A model generated the notes under the pieces. The model was not told the DNA's origin, searched no databases, and was given only the letters and a program-made list of their open reading frames with translations. This document shows, in pieces, positions 8,692 to 17,300 of a DNA stretch of 28,210 bases. The first letter of the stretch is position 1. Every line of letters begins with the position of its first letter. Source of the stretch: [Leptolyngbya] sp. JSC-1 (GTDB taxonomy: Bacteria > Cyanobacteriota > Cyanobacteriia > Elainellales > Elainellaceae); contig KL662191.1 of assembly GCA_000733415.1 (NCBI GenBank), positions 6,027,553-6,055,762 on the forward strand. The letters run 5' to 3'. A program made the translations under genes and the position numbers.

Positions 8692-10065
8692 ATGAGCTAC
8701 TCTGATGATCCGGTTTATCATGCTGTCCAGCAAATTAATCACCCTACAGCCATTGAACCGATTTTGATCGATACCTGGAATCACTGGTTAGGAGAGACGC
8801 CCCAAAGTCTCAAAGTGAAGCCAATTTTGACATACTACCGTCCGTTTAATTGCGCCCGCGTAGTCGCAGAGGTAACGGTATTGACTAGCAACGCTGCGGA
8901 GCCGCTGAAATTGCACATGTTTTTTCACAGCTTCGCGGATCCGGACAAGGTTCGCCACCAAGTTAACAAGGGTTACGAACTAGCAGTCCCTCCCAACGCT
9001 GTCTTGCCCGTTTTCGCAATCGATGCTTGGCAAACCGTGGTTTGGACATTGCCCCATGCCCCATGCCTACCCGAACTGACCGAACTCCTGCAGCCTGACT
9101 ACTTCTGCCCGCTGCTGATTGCTCCGGATGATCTGCCAACCAATCCAAACGACTATTCGGCCCCGCAGATTTTCCGCTATGTGCCGTTCAAACGCGCCAT
9201 TCTGACTTGGGACGCTCCCAATGGCAAGCATCGCTACTTCGTCAAACTCTGCCAGGAACTGGAGTTCACTCAAGTCGTTGCTAACTTTCAGCAGATCTAT
9301 GCGCAATCGGATCAGCTCAGCTTTAAAGTGCCAGAACCCATTGCGGCTGATCCTGTATCTCGGACCTTTTCGATGCGGGCACTCCCCGGACAGCAGTTTA
9401 CGACGGTGATGTGCCAAGCTCGACCCCAACTAGAGTCCTTCAAGCGAGTCGGACAAGTCTTAGCAGAACTCCACCAAGCCGATTTGCATTCGATTAGTGT
9501 TTGGACACCTGCAAAGGAATTCAGACTCTTCAACATCGCCATGGCAGACGTGAAGCTGGCGCTGCCCCATTTAGCCCCATCGATCGATTGGATTAGCAAT
9601 CAACTGACTGAGTTAGCAAATCACATTGATTTTTCCAGCTCCTATCCTATTCACGCCAATCTATTCGGTGATCAGATTCTCTATAGTGGTGATCAAATTG
9701 GCATCGTCGATTGGGATACCTTATCCCTGGGTGATCCCCATTACGATGTCGGACGATTGATTGCCCACTTTCTATATTTAGCCGGACGCGAGCAGCTTGC
9801 AACTAAAACCGTTAAAACCTGCATTGAAGCGCTACTGGAAGGCTATGAATCAGCAATTACCTGGCAGCTTGATCGCACCTGTCTGGCTTGGCATGTGACG
9901 ATGCAAATCCTGCTACGCGGCAAGATTTCCTCGCTGCGGAAATTACCTCCCCATTGGCAAGAGGATTTAGAGTTTGTCGTGGCTGAAGCAGAATGGCTGC
10001 TGGCAGGCTGTAGTCAATACATTGTGCTACCGCCGCTTTCCCAATGTTTTATCGCTGCATCATAA
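8692..10065 (+). CDS. Aminoglycoside-phosphotransferase/choline-kinase-fold protein (457 aa), altered catalytic loop
   Basis: The C-terminal ~290 residues have the APH/choline-kinase fold. K185 (YFVK) fits the ATP-binding lysine; the Brenner motif region is HANLFGDQIL (321-330); the metal-binding segment is IVDWDTLSLGDPHYDVG (D340, D342). The usual Brenner motif is HxDxxxxN. Here the catalytic Asp is Asn (N323, codon AAT) and the metal-site Asn is Gln (Q328, which also occurs in active relatives). Residues 1-165 form an N-terminal region I do not recognise. It lies 57 bases after the nucleotidyltransferase gene, so a LicA-like role, phosphorylating the alcohol that the nucleotidyltransferase then activates, is a natural guess. 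With N323 it could instead be inactive, use the nearby D327, or act as a regulator. Confidence 0.75.
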   Translation: MSYSDDPVYHAVQQINHPTAIEPILIDTWNHWLGETPQSLKVKPILTYYRPFNCARVVAEVTVLTSNAAEPLKLHMFFHSFADPDKVRHQVNKGYELAVPPNAVLPVFAIDAWQTVVWTLPHAPCLPELTELLQPDYFCPLLIAPDDLPTNPNDYSAPQIFRYVPFKRAILTWDAPNGKHRYFVKLCQELEFTQVVANFQQIYAQSDQLSFKVPEPIAADPVSRTFSMRALPGQQFTTVMCQARPQLESFKRVGQVLAELHQADLHSISVWTPAKEFRLFNIAMADVKLALPHLAPSIDWISNQLTELANHIDFSSSYPIHANLFGDQILYSGDQIGIVDWDTLSLGDPHYDVGRLIAHFLYLAGREQLATKTVKTCIEALLEGYESAITWQLDRTCLAWHVTMQILLRGKISSLRKLPPHWQEDLEFVVAEAEWLLAGCSQYIVLPPLSQCFIAAS

Positions 10066-10123
10066 TTTTTTTGACCTGACAACGCTCTTCCCTAACTGTC
10101 TCTGAGAAGGATACCTTGTTACT

Positions 10124-11182
10124 ATGATCACCAAACGGATTGCTTTCTATCTTCGCTCTTGCGGTAACTTGCATTATTTCGCTGCGATTAAACCCTACCT
10201 AAACCACTTTGTTCAAGCAAATCATCACCAGGTTTTTCTCGTTGTTACTCAAATCAACGAAGATTGGTTACAAAATCCAGAGTATGCAGGATTCACCCAT
10301 CTATTTACCACCAATTGTGACCTAGATAGCTACGATCTCGTCGTCACACCTTCCTTTCTGCGGCCAGAGGAGCGCAGCGACCGGACTCCGGCGGTTCAGA
10401 TTTTTCACGGCATGTCCGATAAACCATTCACCTACGAACGCGACTTCAGCAACTATCTTCTCTGTCTCTGTGTAGGGCAACGCCAAGTCGATCGCCTCTT
10501 GCAAACACCTTGTAATCAAACAATGCAATGGACACTGATTGGCTATCCCAAGTTTGATCACCCTCCGACGGCTGCGCCATTGTTTGAGAATAATCGCAAA
10601 ACGATCATCTACTGTCCTACTTGGCGGAAGGAAAACATTAGCTCCATCGAGATCTTTCTCGATCACGCCGATGTCATCGCACAGCTCACCCAAGATTACA
10701 ATCTGATTGTCAAACCCCATCCCAATCTCTTTAACCCCGATCGCCAGTTTTATGATCCCAGTATCGTTGATTGCTTGCAGCAGCTTCAGCAGTTGCCCAA
10801 TCTGAAATTGATTCGCTCTGGCAACGTGATGCCCTGGTACGCCCAGTCGGATCTATTCATTGGCGATATTTCTGCGGCAGGCTACGAATGGCTCTATTAC
10901 AACCGCCCGATGATATTTTTGAATCCCCAGCCCGGTGTGCTGCAACCGAGCACGGATGTTGCGTCCATGACATACCTCTGGCAATGCGGCGAAGTCTGCC
11001 ATGATATGCGACAGCTCAAGTCTTTGGTGGAGGCTAACCTAGCCGTCGATTCCTATCAAACCATGCGCGAATCCCTGTTGCACTATAGCGTATTCAATCC
11101 TAGAGATAATCAAGCGACCCAACGCGGCATTGCGGCACTTGAACGCCTTGTGTCTCGGCAACCCTCAATGGTTCATATATAG
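10124..11182 (+). CDS. CDP-glycerol glycerophosphotransferase-like enzyme (TagB/TagF family, 352 aa)
   Basis: GT-B-fold enzyme resembling the Glyphos_transf family, which moves a polyol-phosphate from a CDP donor to a lipid or glycan. Motifs in order: FHG at 94-96 (first conserved His), GYPKFD at 140-145, YCPTWR at 163-168, KPHPN at 197-201 (second conserved His), and SDLFIGDISAAGYEWLYYNRP (about 242-262; D243, D248, S250), followed by PMIFLNP. No membrane segment or signal peptide is visible, so it probably works at the cytoplasmic face of the membrane. GAGAAGGA at 10104-10111 lies 12 bases before the ATG, a little far. The upstream nucleotidyltransferase could make its CDP donor. Classical wall teichoic acid is not known in cyanobacteria, so the product could be a phosphate-decorated surface glycan. 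The family is seen; the acceptor is unknown. Confidence 0.83.
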   Translation: MITKRIAFYLRSCGNLHYFAAIKPYLNHFVQANHHQVFLVVTQINEDWLQNPEYAGFTHLFTTNCDLDSYDLVVTPSFLRPEERSDRTPAVQIFHGMSDKPFTYERDFSNYLLCLCVGQRQVDRLLQTPCNQTMQWTLIGYPKFDHPPTAAPLFENNRKTIIYCPTWRKENISSIEIFLDHADVIAQLTQDYNLIVKPHPNLFNPDRQFYDPSIVDCLQQLQQLPNLKLIRSGNVMPWYAQSDLFIGDISAAGYEWLYYNRPMIFLNPQPGVLQPSTDVASMTYLWQCGEVCHDMRQLKSLVEANLAVDSYQTMRESLLHYSVFNPRDNQATQRGIAALERLVSRQPSMVHI

Positions 11183-11199
11183 ACGTTCATCGAAAGCCT

Positions 11200-12003
11200 A
11201 TGACTTCCTCAATTCAGCCAACGTTACCAACTCACTCAGACACGATTCTACGGGCCGAGCGAGTCAGTGTCTACTATGGCAAAACTCCAGCCATCCAAGA
11301 TATTTTCTTGGACATTCCTCCGCAAAAAGTGACCGCTTTTATTGGCCCATCTGGCTGCGGCAAAAGTACGCTGCTCCGCTGCTTCAATCGCATGAACGAT
11401 CTGATCCCGAGCGCTCGTGTCACTGGTCACCTTACCTTACATGATCAAGACTTGTATGCCCAACAGGTTGATCCGGTCGAAGTGCGCCGACGCATTGGCA
11501 TGATTTTTCAAAAGCCCAATCCGTTCCCAAAATCGATCTACAACAACATTGCCTTTGGTGCTCGCATCAACGGTTATCGGGGTGATTTGGATGAACTGGT
11601 CGAGCAGTCGTTACGGAAAGTTGCTCTGTGGGATGAGGTCAAAGATCGGCTCAAGCAGAGTGGTTTAGCGCTTTCGGGTGGGCAGCAGCAGCGCTTATGC
11701 ATTGCGCGAGCAATCGCGATTCAGCCGGAAGTGATTCTCATGGACGAACCTTGTTCAGCGCTCGATCCAATTTCAACCTTTCGGATTGAAGAATTGATTC
11801 GTGAACTCAAGCAGCAATACACGGTTGTGATTGTAACTCATAATATGCAGCAGGCATCACGAGTGTCAGACTACACTGCCTTCTTCAATGTCAGCCGAAC
11901 AGCAGGCAGCGGCTATCTAGCCGAGTTTGATAAAACTGAAACGATCTTTGAGTGTCCCCAGCAAGAAATTACTCGCGAATATGTGAGTGGACGATTTGGA
12001 TAG
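11200..12003 (+). CDS. pstB: PstB, phosphate ABC transporter ATPase (267 aa)
   Basis: ATP-hydrolysing subunit of the high-affinity phosphate importer PstSCAB. Walker A GPSGCGKST at 49-57, Q-loop Q104 in MIFQKPNPFPKSIYNNIAFG, signature LSGGQ at 158-162, Walker B ILMDEP at 179-184, and H-loop H214. The stretches LLRCFNRMNDLIP and FQKPNPFPKSIYNN are diagnostic for PstB rather than other ABC ATPases. Length is normal. The gene starts 17 bases after the glycerophosphotransferase-like gene and is almost certainly co-transcribed with it. It has no pstS, pstC or pstA beside it, so its membrane partners must be encoded elsewhere. The ribosome-binding site is weak (GAAAG), consistent with translation coupled to the upstream gene. 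Confidence 0.95.
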   Translation: MTSSIQPTLPTHSDTILRAERVSVYYGKTPAIQDIFLDIPPQKVTAFIGPSGCGKSTLLRCFNRMNDLIPSARVTGHLTLHDQDLYAQQVDPVEVRRRIGMIFQKPNPFPKSIYNNIAFGARINGYRGDLDELVEQSLRKVALWDEVKDRLKQSGLALSGGQQQRLCIARAIAIQPEVILMDEPCSALDPISTFRIEELIRELKQQYTVVIVTHNMQQASRVSDYTAFFNVSRTAGSGYLAEFDKTETIFECPQQEITREYVSGRFG

Positions 12004-12045
12004 ACGGCGATACTTGCGTAGGAGATAGTGACAACCTCTGGTGAT

Positions 12046-12555
12046 TCAACCTATAAGCTCCAGAATTTTTACTTCTAGCTCGGAACCACGAATTTGCAAC
12101 CGCGCCACCGAAACGGGTAACTTAAAGCGTCTGGGGCCAGCACTACCTGGATTCAAAAACAAAATACCGTCCTGTTTGACCATTTCAGGTTTATGGGAAT
12201 GGCCGCTAATTATCACCTGAACCGTTGCCGATTTGAGATCGAGAGCAAGCTGCTGGCGAATATGCAGCAGATGAATGCCTACCTCTTCGATGGTCAGAGT
12301 GGTTTGTTCTGGAATCGCCTCAGCCCATGCCCCCCGATCGTTATTTCCACGCACGGCAATCACAGGAGCTAGCTGCTGTAGCTGCGTTAGAATTTCTGGC
12401 TTGCCAATATCACCCGCATGCAGAATCAGGTCTACCCCTTTCAAGGCTTCAACAACTTCTGGTCGTAAAAGTCCATGCGTATCAGAACAAGATGGGTCGT
12501 GATCTGAAATTGTAAGGTTGACGCCGAACGATACATGCCGCAGCAAAATACCCAC
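12046..12555 (-). CDS. Metallophosphoesterase, YfcE/MJ0936-like (169 aa)
   Basis: Small calcineurin-like phosphodiesterase. Metal-ligand motifs: SDTHGLL (D25, H27), LHAGDIGKPE (D49), RGNND, SGHSHKPE (two His), and the family-typical NPGSAGPRR near the end. Close relatives begin with a hydrophobic strand running directly into ISDTHG. Here the sequence is TISDHDPSCSDTHG, as if seven residues had been inserted between SD and THG with the SD repeated. The start is a GTG at 12555, since no in-frame ATG is available. The GTG lies inside an overlapping ATG-initiated frame that is not gene-like. It converges with pstB (43-base gap). The substrate is unknown; family members hydrolyse cyclic nucleotides or model phosphodiesters. 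Confidence 0.85.
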   Translation of the reverse strand: MGILLRHVSFGVNLTISDHDPSCSDTHGLLRPEVVEALKGVDLILHAGDIGKPEILTQLQQLAPVIAVRGNNDRGAWAEAIPEQTTLTIEEVGIHLLHIRQQLALDLKSATVQVIISGHSHKPEMVKQDGILFLNPGSAGPRRFKLPVSVARLQIRGSELEVKILELIG

Positions 12556-12648
12556 ATAAACGCTCCCAGCTCAAACCTCAAAAAATTCGCTACTCTGATC
12601 AATAGCGGATGGAGACAATCCAATCCAGTCTCGCAGGGAGGATTTGCA

Positions 12649-12894
12649 ATGGATGCCTATATCCCGGTTAGCTGCGATTTTCACGATCGGCTAGAAGCGC
12701 TCGCTACCTTACGGCAAAAATGCCAGATTGTTTACCGCAATCAAGCAAATGAGGACATTGAAGTAGAAGATTGGATTATGGATGTCTATGCTGCAAATCA
12801 AGCCGATTTTCTAAAGCTTAAGGACGGCACCGAGATCCGGCTTGACCGAATTGTTGCTGTGAACGATGAACCAGTTTCCTACTGCACTGATTGA
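12649..12894 (+). CDS. Rof-like (Rho-binding antiterminator family) small protein (81 aa)
   Basis: The best start is the ATG at 12649, because AGGGAGG at 12635-12641 sits 7 bases before it; the frame is open further upstream but without a better site. The 81-residue protein begins MDAYIPVSCDFHDRLEAL and continues CQIVYRNQ...EVEDWIMDVY...FLKLKDGTEIRLDRIVAV. This pattern (YxPxxCDxxDxLE, then an Sm-like barrel ending RLDxI) resembles E. coli Rof/YaeO, which binds and inhibits the Rho transcription terminator. Cyanobacteria are generally reported to lack Rho, so a different partner, perhaps RNA or another RNA-binding protein, is likely if the family call is right. The gene is isolated between convergent neighbours. 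Confidence 0.62.
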   Translation: MDAYIPVSCDFHDRLEALATLRQKCQIVYRNQANEDIEVEDWIMDVYAANQADFLKLKDGTEIRLDRIVAVNDEPVSYCTD

Positions 12895-13028
12895 ATAGCT
12901 TGAATAGCGACCACCCAGCTCAAACTAGTAGATGATCACAGATGCTAATGTCAATTAATCGACGCCCTCACCAGAAATTGGATCGATTGCAGGTGATGAA
13001 GATTGCATCGCTTGATTAGGGTGTTCAT

Positions 13029-13271
13029 CTAACATTCCTGCTCTAGCCTCAGCTTCGGTCTTGTTGAGATACACGCCTTATCATCTACCGATTCGACCCA
13101 GTCAATTGGAAACCAACGATGGCGATCATCCGGTGAATCATCTTTGGTTAGCTTGATGTACTGTCCGTCTTCTAGTCGATCAACTGTACCAATATGCACG
13201 CCTGCATTATTCGTACTGCCCGATCCTTTCGCGTGAACCATCAAATGTTCTTTAATCTGAGAGATATCCAT
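13029..13271 (-). CDS. DUF2171-family small protein (80 aa)
   Basis: The sequence MDISQIKEHLMVHAKG, then HIGTVDRLEDGQYIKLTKDD, then HRWFPIDWVESVDD follows the DUF2171 pattern: an I-x-EHM-type start, a GTVD turn, IKLTK, then a histidine followed by a W-V-E/S-V-D segment. The fold is PRC-barrel-like and the function is unknown; such proteins are often stress-associated, which is general knowledge, not read here. The ATG is preceded by AAGGGT on the minus strand. No membrane segment or signal peptide. It is a single-gene unit. Confidence 0.75.
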   Translation of the reverse strand: MDISQIKEHLMVHAKGSGSTNNAGVHIGTVDRLEDGQYIKLTKDDSPDDRHRWFPIDWVESVDDKACISTRPKLRLEQEC

Positions 13272-13448
13272 TTGGCACCCTTAGCGAATGCTAGCGAATG
13301 CTCAACGAGCATTGTAATGAATGGTTCAGTGGAGCACTCAAAAACTTGAGTTGCAGCAATCTTAATACAGCCCTGGCAAGATTTAGCTTCACAGTAAACT
13401 CTCCGAACAGAATGCGCTTCTGCCTGCGGGTAGAGCCAACCTGATAAA

Positions 13449-13475
13449 ATGACTGACTACGGCTCTAATGACTGA
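13449..13475 (+). promoter_or_regulatory. Possible mini upstream frame overlapping the hydrolase start
   Basis: ATG at 13449 followed by seven sense codons and TGA at 13473-13475, overlapping the ATG at 13468 in another frame. It could couple or restrain translation of the hydrolase. It may equally be a by-product of the local triplication of ATGACTGA. Evidence is positional only. Confidence 0.25.
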
Positions 13476-14133
13476 TCTAATGACTGAGAACGGATTACGA
13501 CATCACTCGGCACCACCAATGATTTACACCCACCAATTCAATGGCGTTCCCCTTACAACCGGCGATATTATCTGCACCGTTGATGGCGTTCCTGGCAGCT
13601 TGTATGGTGAATTTTGGCGGCAGGTTGGGCGACTTCTACCCGGTAAAGTAGATCATTGTGCGATTTATCTGGGGCCAGAAGGCCGATGTGTGGAAGCGGG
13701 ACCGGGCGGCGTGATTGTCTATGCAATGCCCGGTGAACAGTGGGATGCTTGTTCCCTTGCAAAACAACGGCACTTTGTTGACAGTTTCTACGGCGTGGCC
13801 TATCCATTAGCCAATCGCGGTCTATCCATCGTTGAACAAAACCAAATCCGCAAAGCAGTAGTGGCCTATTGTCTAGAGCAGGTCATGCTAGAAAAGCCCT
13901 ATAACGTTGTCTTTCCCGATCCAGACACCGAAGACGCCTTCTATTGCAGTCAGCTCGTCTACAAAGCCTACTTGACTCAAGGCATTGACCTCAAGGCCAG
14001 TAGTGAAGAATCGAAGGGGCTACTCAATCGCATCGTCTTTCCGGACGAAATCTGGACCAACTGCGTTCACCGACGTGCTCAATCGGAGCCTTCTGCATTG
14101 GATTGTTCTGAATCTAACCTCAAATCTGGTTGA
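13468..14133 (+). CDS. YiiX/YebB-like permuted papain (NlpC/P60-type) cysteine hydrolase (221 aa)
   Basis: Motifs of the circularly permuted NlpC/P60 amidases come in the order His-then-Cys: GDIICTVDG near the N-terminus, VDHCAIYLGPEG (the catalytic His region) and later FYCSQLVYKAY (the catalytic Cys). Relatives cleave peptidoglycan-linked or lipid amide/thioester bonds. No signal peptide is visible, so a cytoplasmic or unusual export route is implied. There are three ATGACTGA words near the start (13449, 13468, 13480). The first opens an eight-codon frame ending TGA at 13473-13475, which overlaps the chosen ATG at 13468; the third is in frame with the second, so 13480 is also possible. No good ribosome-binding site precedes any of them. 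Confidence 0.82.
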   Translation: MTDLMTENGLRHHSAPPMIYTHQFNGVPLTTGDIICTVDGVPGSLYGEFWRQVGRLLPGKVDHCAIYLGPEGRCVEAGPGGVIVYAMPGEQWDACSLAKQRHFVDSFYGVAYPLANRGLSIVEQNQIRKAVVAYCLEQVMLEKPYNVVFPDPDTEDAFYCSQLVYKAYLTQGIDLKASSEESKGLLNRIVFPDEIWTNCVHRRAQSEPSALDCSESNLKSG

Positions 14134-14194
14134 TTAGCACTGGTTGATTAGCATCGGTGCGAACCGCTCCTATTCCTCCGGCATGTGAACGTAT

Positions 14195-14267
14195 GCCCCC
14201 TAGCCCTCCAATTTTAGGGGAACCAACTCGTAACTCTTCAAAGCTCCCAGTCTTGAGGTTTGGGGGC
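14195..14267. repeat. Palindromic intergenic repeat (CCCCCTAGCCC type)
   Basis: A small inverted repeat CCCCTA (14197-14202) / TAGGGG (14215-14220) lies inside wider arms GCCCCC (14195) and GGGGGC (14262-14267). Sequences of this sort are scattered in large numbers between genes in many cyanobacteria and behave like small non-autonomous elements. It sits between the convergent hydrolase and histidine kinase genes, where transcripts from both sides could fold through it. Confidence 0.55.
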
Positions 14268-14348
14268 AGCGAAGGCTTGGACATCCCTGCCGGGCTCCTG
14301 CCTGTATTCTCTAACCCCGTCGAAGGAATAGAGCAAATCATCGGCCCT

Positions 14349-17300
14349 CTAAAGGGCTTTGATTACATTCCCTGTTAACTCAATCAATTGCTCTAGCTGG
14401 AATTCATTCACTAGCGCTCTCAGGGCATTGGCCAGCGATATTTGAGCGGGAGGAAGCTGCTCTAGAAGCTGAAGAATGAGTTCCTCATCAGCAATGCGAG
14501 CTGCCTGCTGCAATTGCTCAATCCACTCTGATGGCATGAGTGGCAACACGTCAACAAGCTGCTGATTTAATTGTGCTGCATTTTCTGGTGATGTGGTTTC
14601 TAGCGCTAAGGATTCTGGTTCTAAACCGTCGGGCTGCTCTGCGTAAACATAACAAACCCCAAGGTGCTCCGCTATCTTCCTAAACAAGCTGGCTTCTGTC
14701 GCAGGTTTACAGACCAGATCATCACACCCTGCCGCTAGAATAGCAGCGCTTTCATCTCCAAAGGCACTGGCGGTGAGGGCAAGAATTTTAGGCGGGGAGT
14801 GGAAGGGCGAGACAAGGGAACGAATGCGCCGGGTCGCCTCGTAGCCATCCATCACGGGCATTCGCATATCCATCCAGATCAGGTGGGGTGCCCATTGTTG
14901 CCCTAGGGTCACGGCGTCCTGTCCGTTGCTGGCTGCCTGCACTTCAAAACCAACGGATTGCAAAAGTTGCACCAGGAACTGGCGGTTTTCGGGATTATCT
15001 TCCACGACTAGCAGCCGATAAACAGGCTGATTCGGTGCCAGTCCAATCACTCTGCGGGTTGGGCGCTCAGCCGACAAATCAACCGCCTGAACCAACACTA
15101 CCGGAATTGTGAAGCGGAATGTAGCGCCCTGACCAGGCAGGCTCTCAACAGTCAGATCACTGCCCATCAGCTGGACGAACTGGCGGCTAATCGGCAGTCC
15201 CAGGCCAGTGCCTTCCTGGGAGTTTTGACCGATTTCGGTCTGGACGAAGGGTTCAAACAAAATCTCTCGATCAGGCAGGTCGATACCGGGACCCGTGTCT
15301 GCAACTTCAAAGCGAATAAAAAATTGAGAACCGATCAACGCCGGATCCTGTGCTCTGGCCTGTGCTCTGGCCTGTGCTCTTTCAGACTGAGCCACTAATT
15401 TTTCATTCTTGGCCGATTCTGCCTGCACCCTCAGCGTGACGCTGCCTGCTTGGGTGAACTTAATCGCATTGCTCAACAGATTAATCAGCACCTGACGCAG
15501 TTTACCTTCATCGGCTTGGATATATTGGGGAACATCTGCATCGGATTGAATGATCAGGCGCAATCCCTTGGATTCGGCCTTTAAGCGGAGGAGTTCTTCC
15601 AGACTCTTAAGTAGATCGAACAGGTCGAAGTTTTTCAGCGTTAGGTTCACCCGACCCGCTTCGATTTTGGACATTTCCAGGATGTCGTTGATCAGGTTGA
15701 GCAGGTGTTCACCACTGCGGTTGATAATATTGACTCGTTGCTGTTGTTCGGGTGGCAAGGTAGTATCGCGACTCAGCAACTGGCTGAATCCCAGGATGGC
15801 GTTGAGGGGAGTTCGTAATTCGTGGCTCATGTTGGCTAGAAAGGTGCTTTTGGCCCGACTGGCTGCTTCGGCGGCTCTCATCGCTTGTTCCAGATCCAGC
15901 GTTCGTTCTTCGACCCGGCATTCCAGTTCGGCGTTGATTTGCAGCAATTCCTGTTCTAGCTGCTTGCGATCTGTAATGTCGTACAGCGTGCTCACCACGC
16001 GATGAACTTGCCCTGCTTCGTTGATTAGGGGGTTATAAGTACTGAGCACCCAACGGGGTTGGCCCTGAAAAGTGATGCGTTCTTCAACGGTAAAAGGTTG
16101 TTTGGTAGTGATAGATTGGGCATAGCGTTGGATCACTTCTGCTGCATCCTCAGCCGCAAAGATCTCCTCTAGTGGCTTCCCTGCTACTTCTTCACTGGAT
16201 TTGCCCATCAACCGAGCTGCACTTGGATTCCATCCGAGCTGACGCACACTTTGATCGGGCAATACGGTACCCACAAAAATCGGCTGATTCACCCCTTCGT
16301 AGATACTGCGGAGAAATTGTTCCTGCTCGCGGAGCTGTGCTTCAGCTTGTTTGCGATCGCTGATATCGCGCACGCCAACAATACAAACAGGCTGATTCCC
16401 CAGGGTTGCCTTCTTCAGCGAGATCTCGGCATCAAAGCTAGAATGATCGCCAAAGCGTCGTGCCTTCCATTCAAATTGAATTCTTTTGCCAGTTTGCACC
16501 TGTTGGCGCATTTCAGCAATGCGTTCATGGGGTGTGTCGGGCGCTGACAAATCAGCAATGGTGGCAGCAAGAAGTTGATCTCGGGCAGCACCATGTAATT
16601 CTAGAGCGCGATCGTTTACATCTAGAATAGTGCCATTTGGATCATGAATGAAGATAGCATCGTAGACGTTGTTGAAGATAGTGCGTAGATCTTGCTCCGA
16701 GCGAGCTAATTCCTGAGTGCGTTGCTGAACTCGTTGCTCTAGTTCTTCATTCAATTGTTGCAAGGCAATTTCAGCCTGTTTGCGATCGCTGATATCATCC
16801 ACCGTGCCCACAATCCGAATCACCGCGCCCGTCTGATCGACAATTGGAAAGGCGCGGCATCTTAGCCAACGTAGTTCTCCATCAGGCCGGATAAAGCGAT
16901 ATTCTTTGTCAAAAACTTCGCCCTGCAATTCTCGTTGTAACCCTGCTTCCACCTGCTCTCGGTCATCGGGATGGACAGAGTCAAGCCAGGAGGCTACACT
17001 GTTAATCTCCTGGAAAGGAATGCCGACAATCGCTTCATAGGCTGGATTGACGTAGGAATATTGGAAGGAAACCACCTCGAATACAAAAAAACCTTCGCTC
17101 ACAGTGTCTGCTAGTTGCCGGAACCGGGCTTCACTTTGCTGAAGCGCTAGTTCAGTCTGTCTGCGTTCGCTAATATCGGTAGCGACCAGAATCGCCGCAT
17201 CAATTTGCCCCTCGGTCTCGATGGGGGCGATACGAACCTCGTAAGTAGCTGGCTTTCCGTTGTCACCAGTTCCTAGCGTCTCGATTGTCAGCGTTCGCCC

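Noticed and set aside
14349..14590. HPt domain at the C-terminus of the hybrid kinase
   Set aside because: The tail is helical but has no HxxKG-type phosphorylatable histidine.
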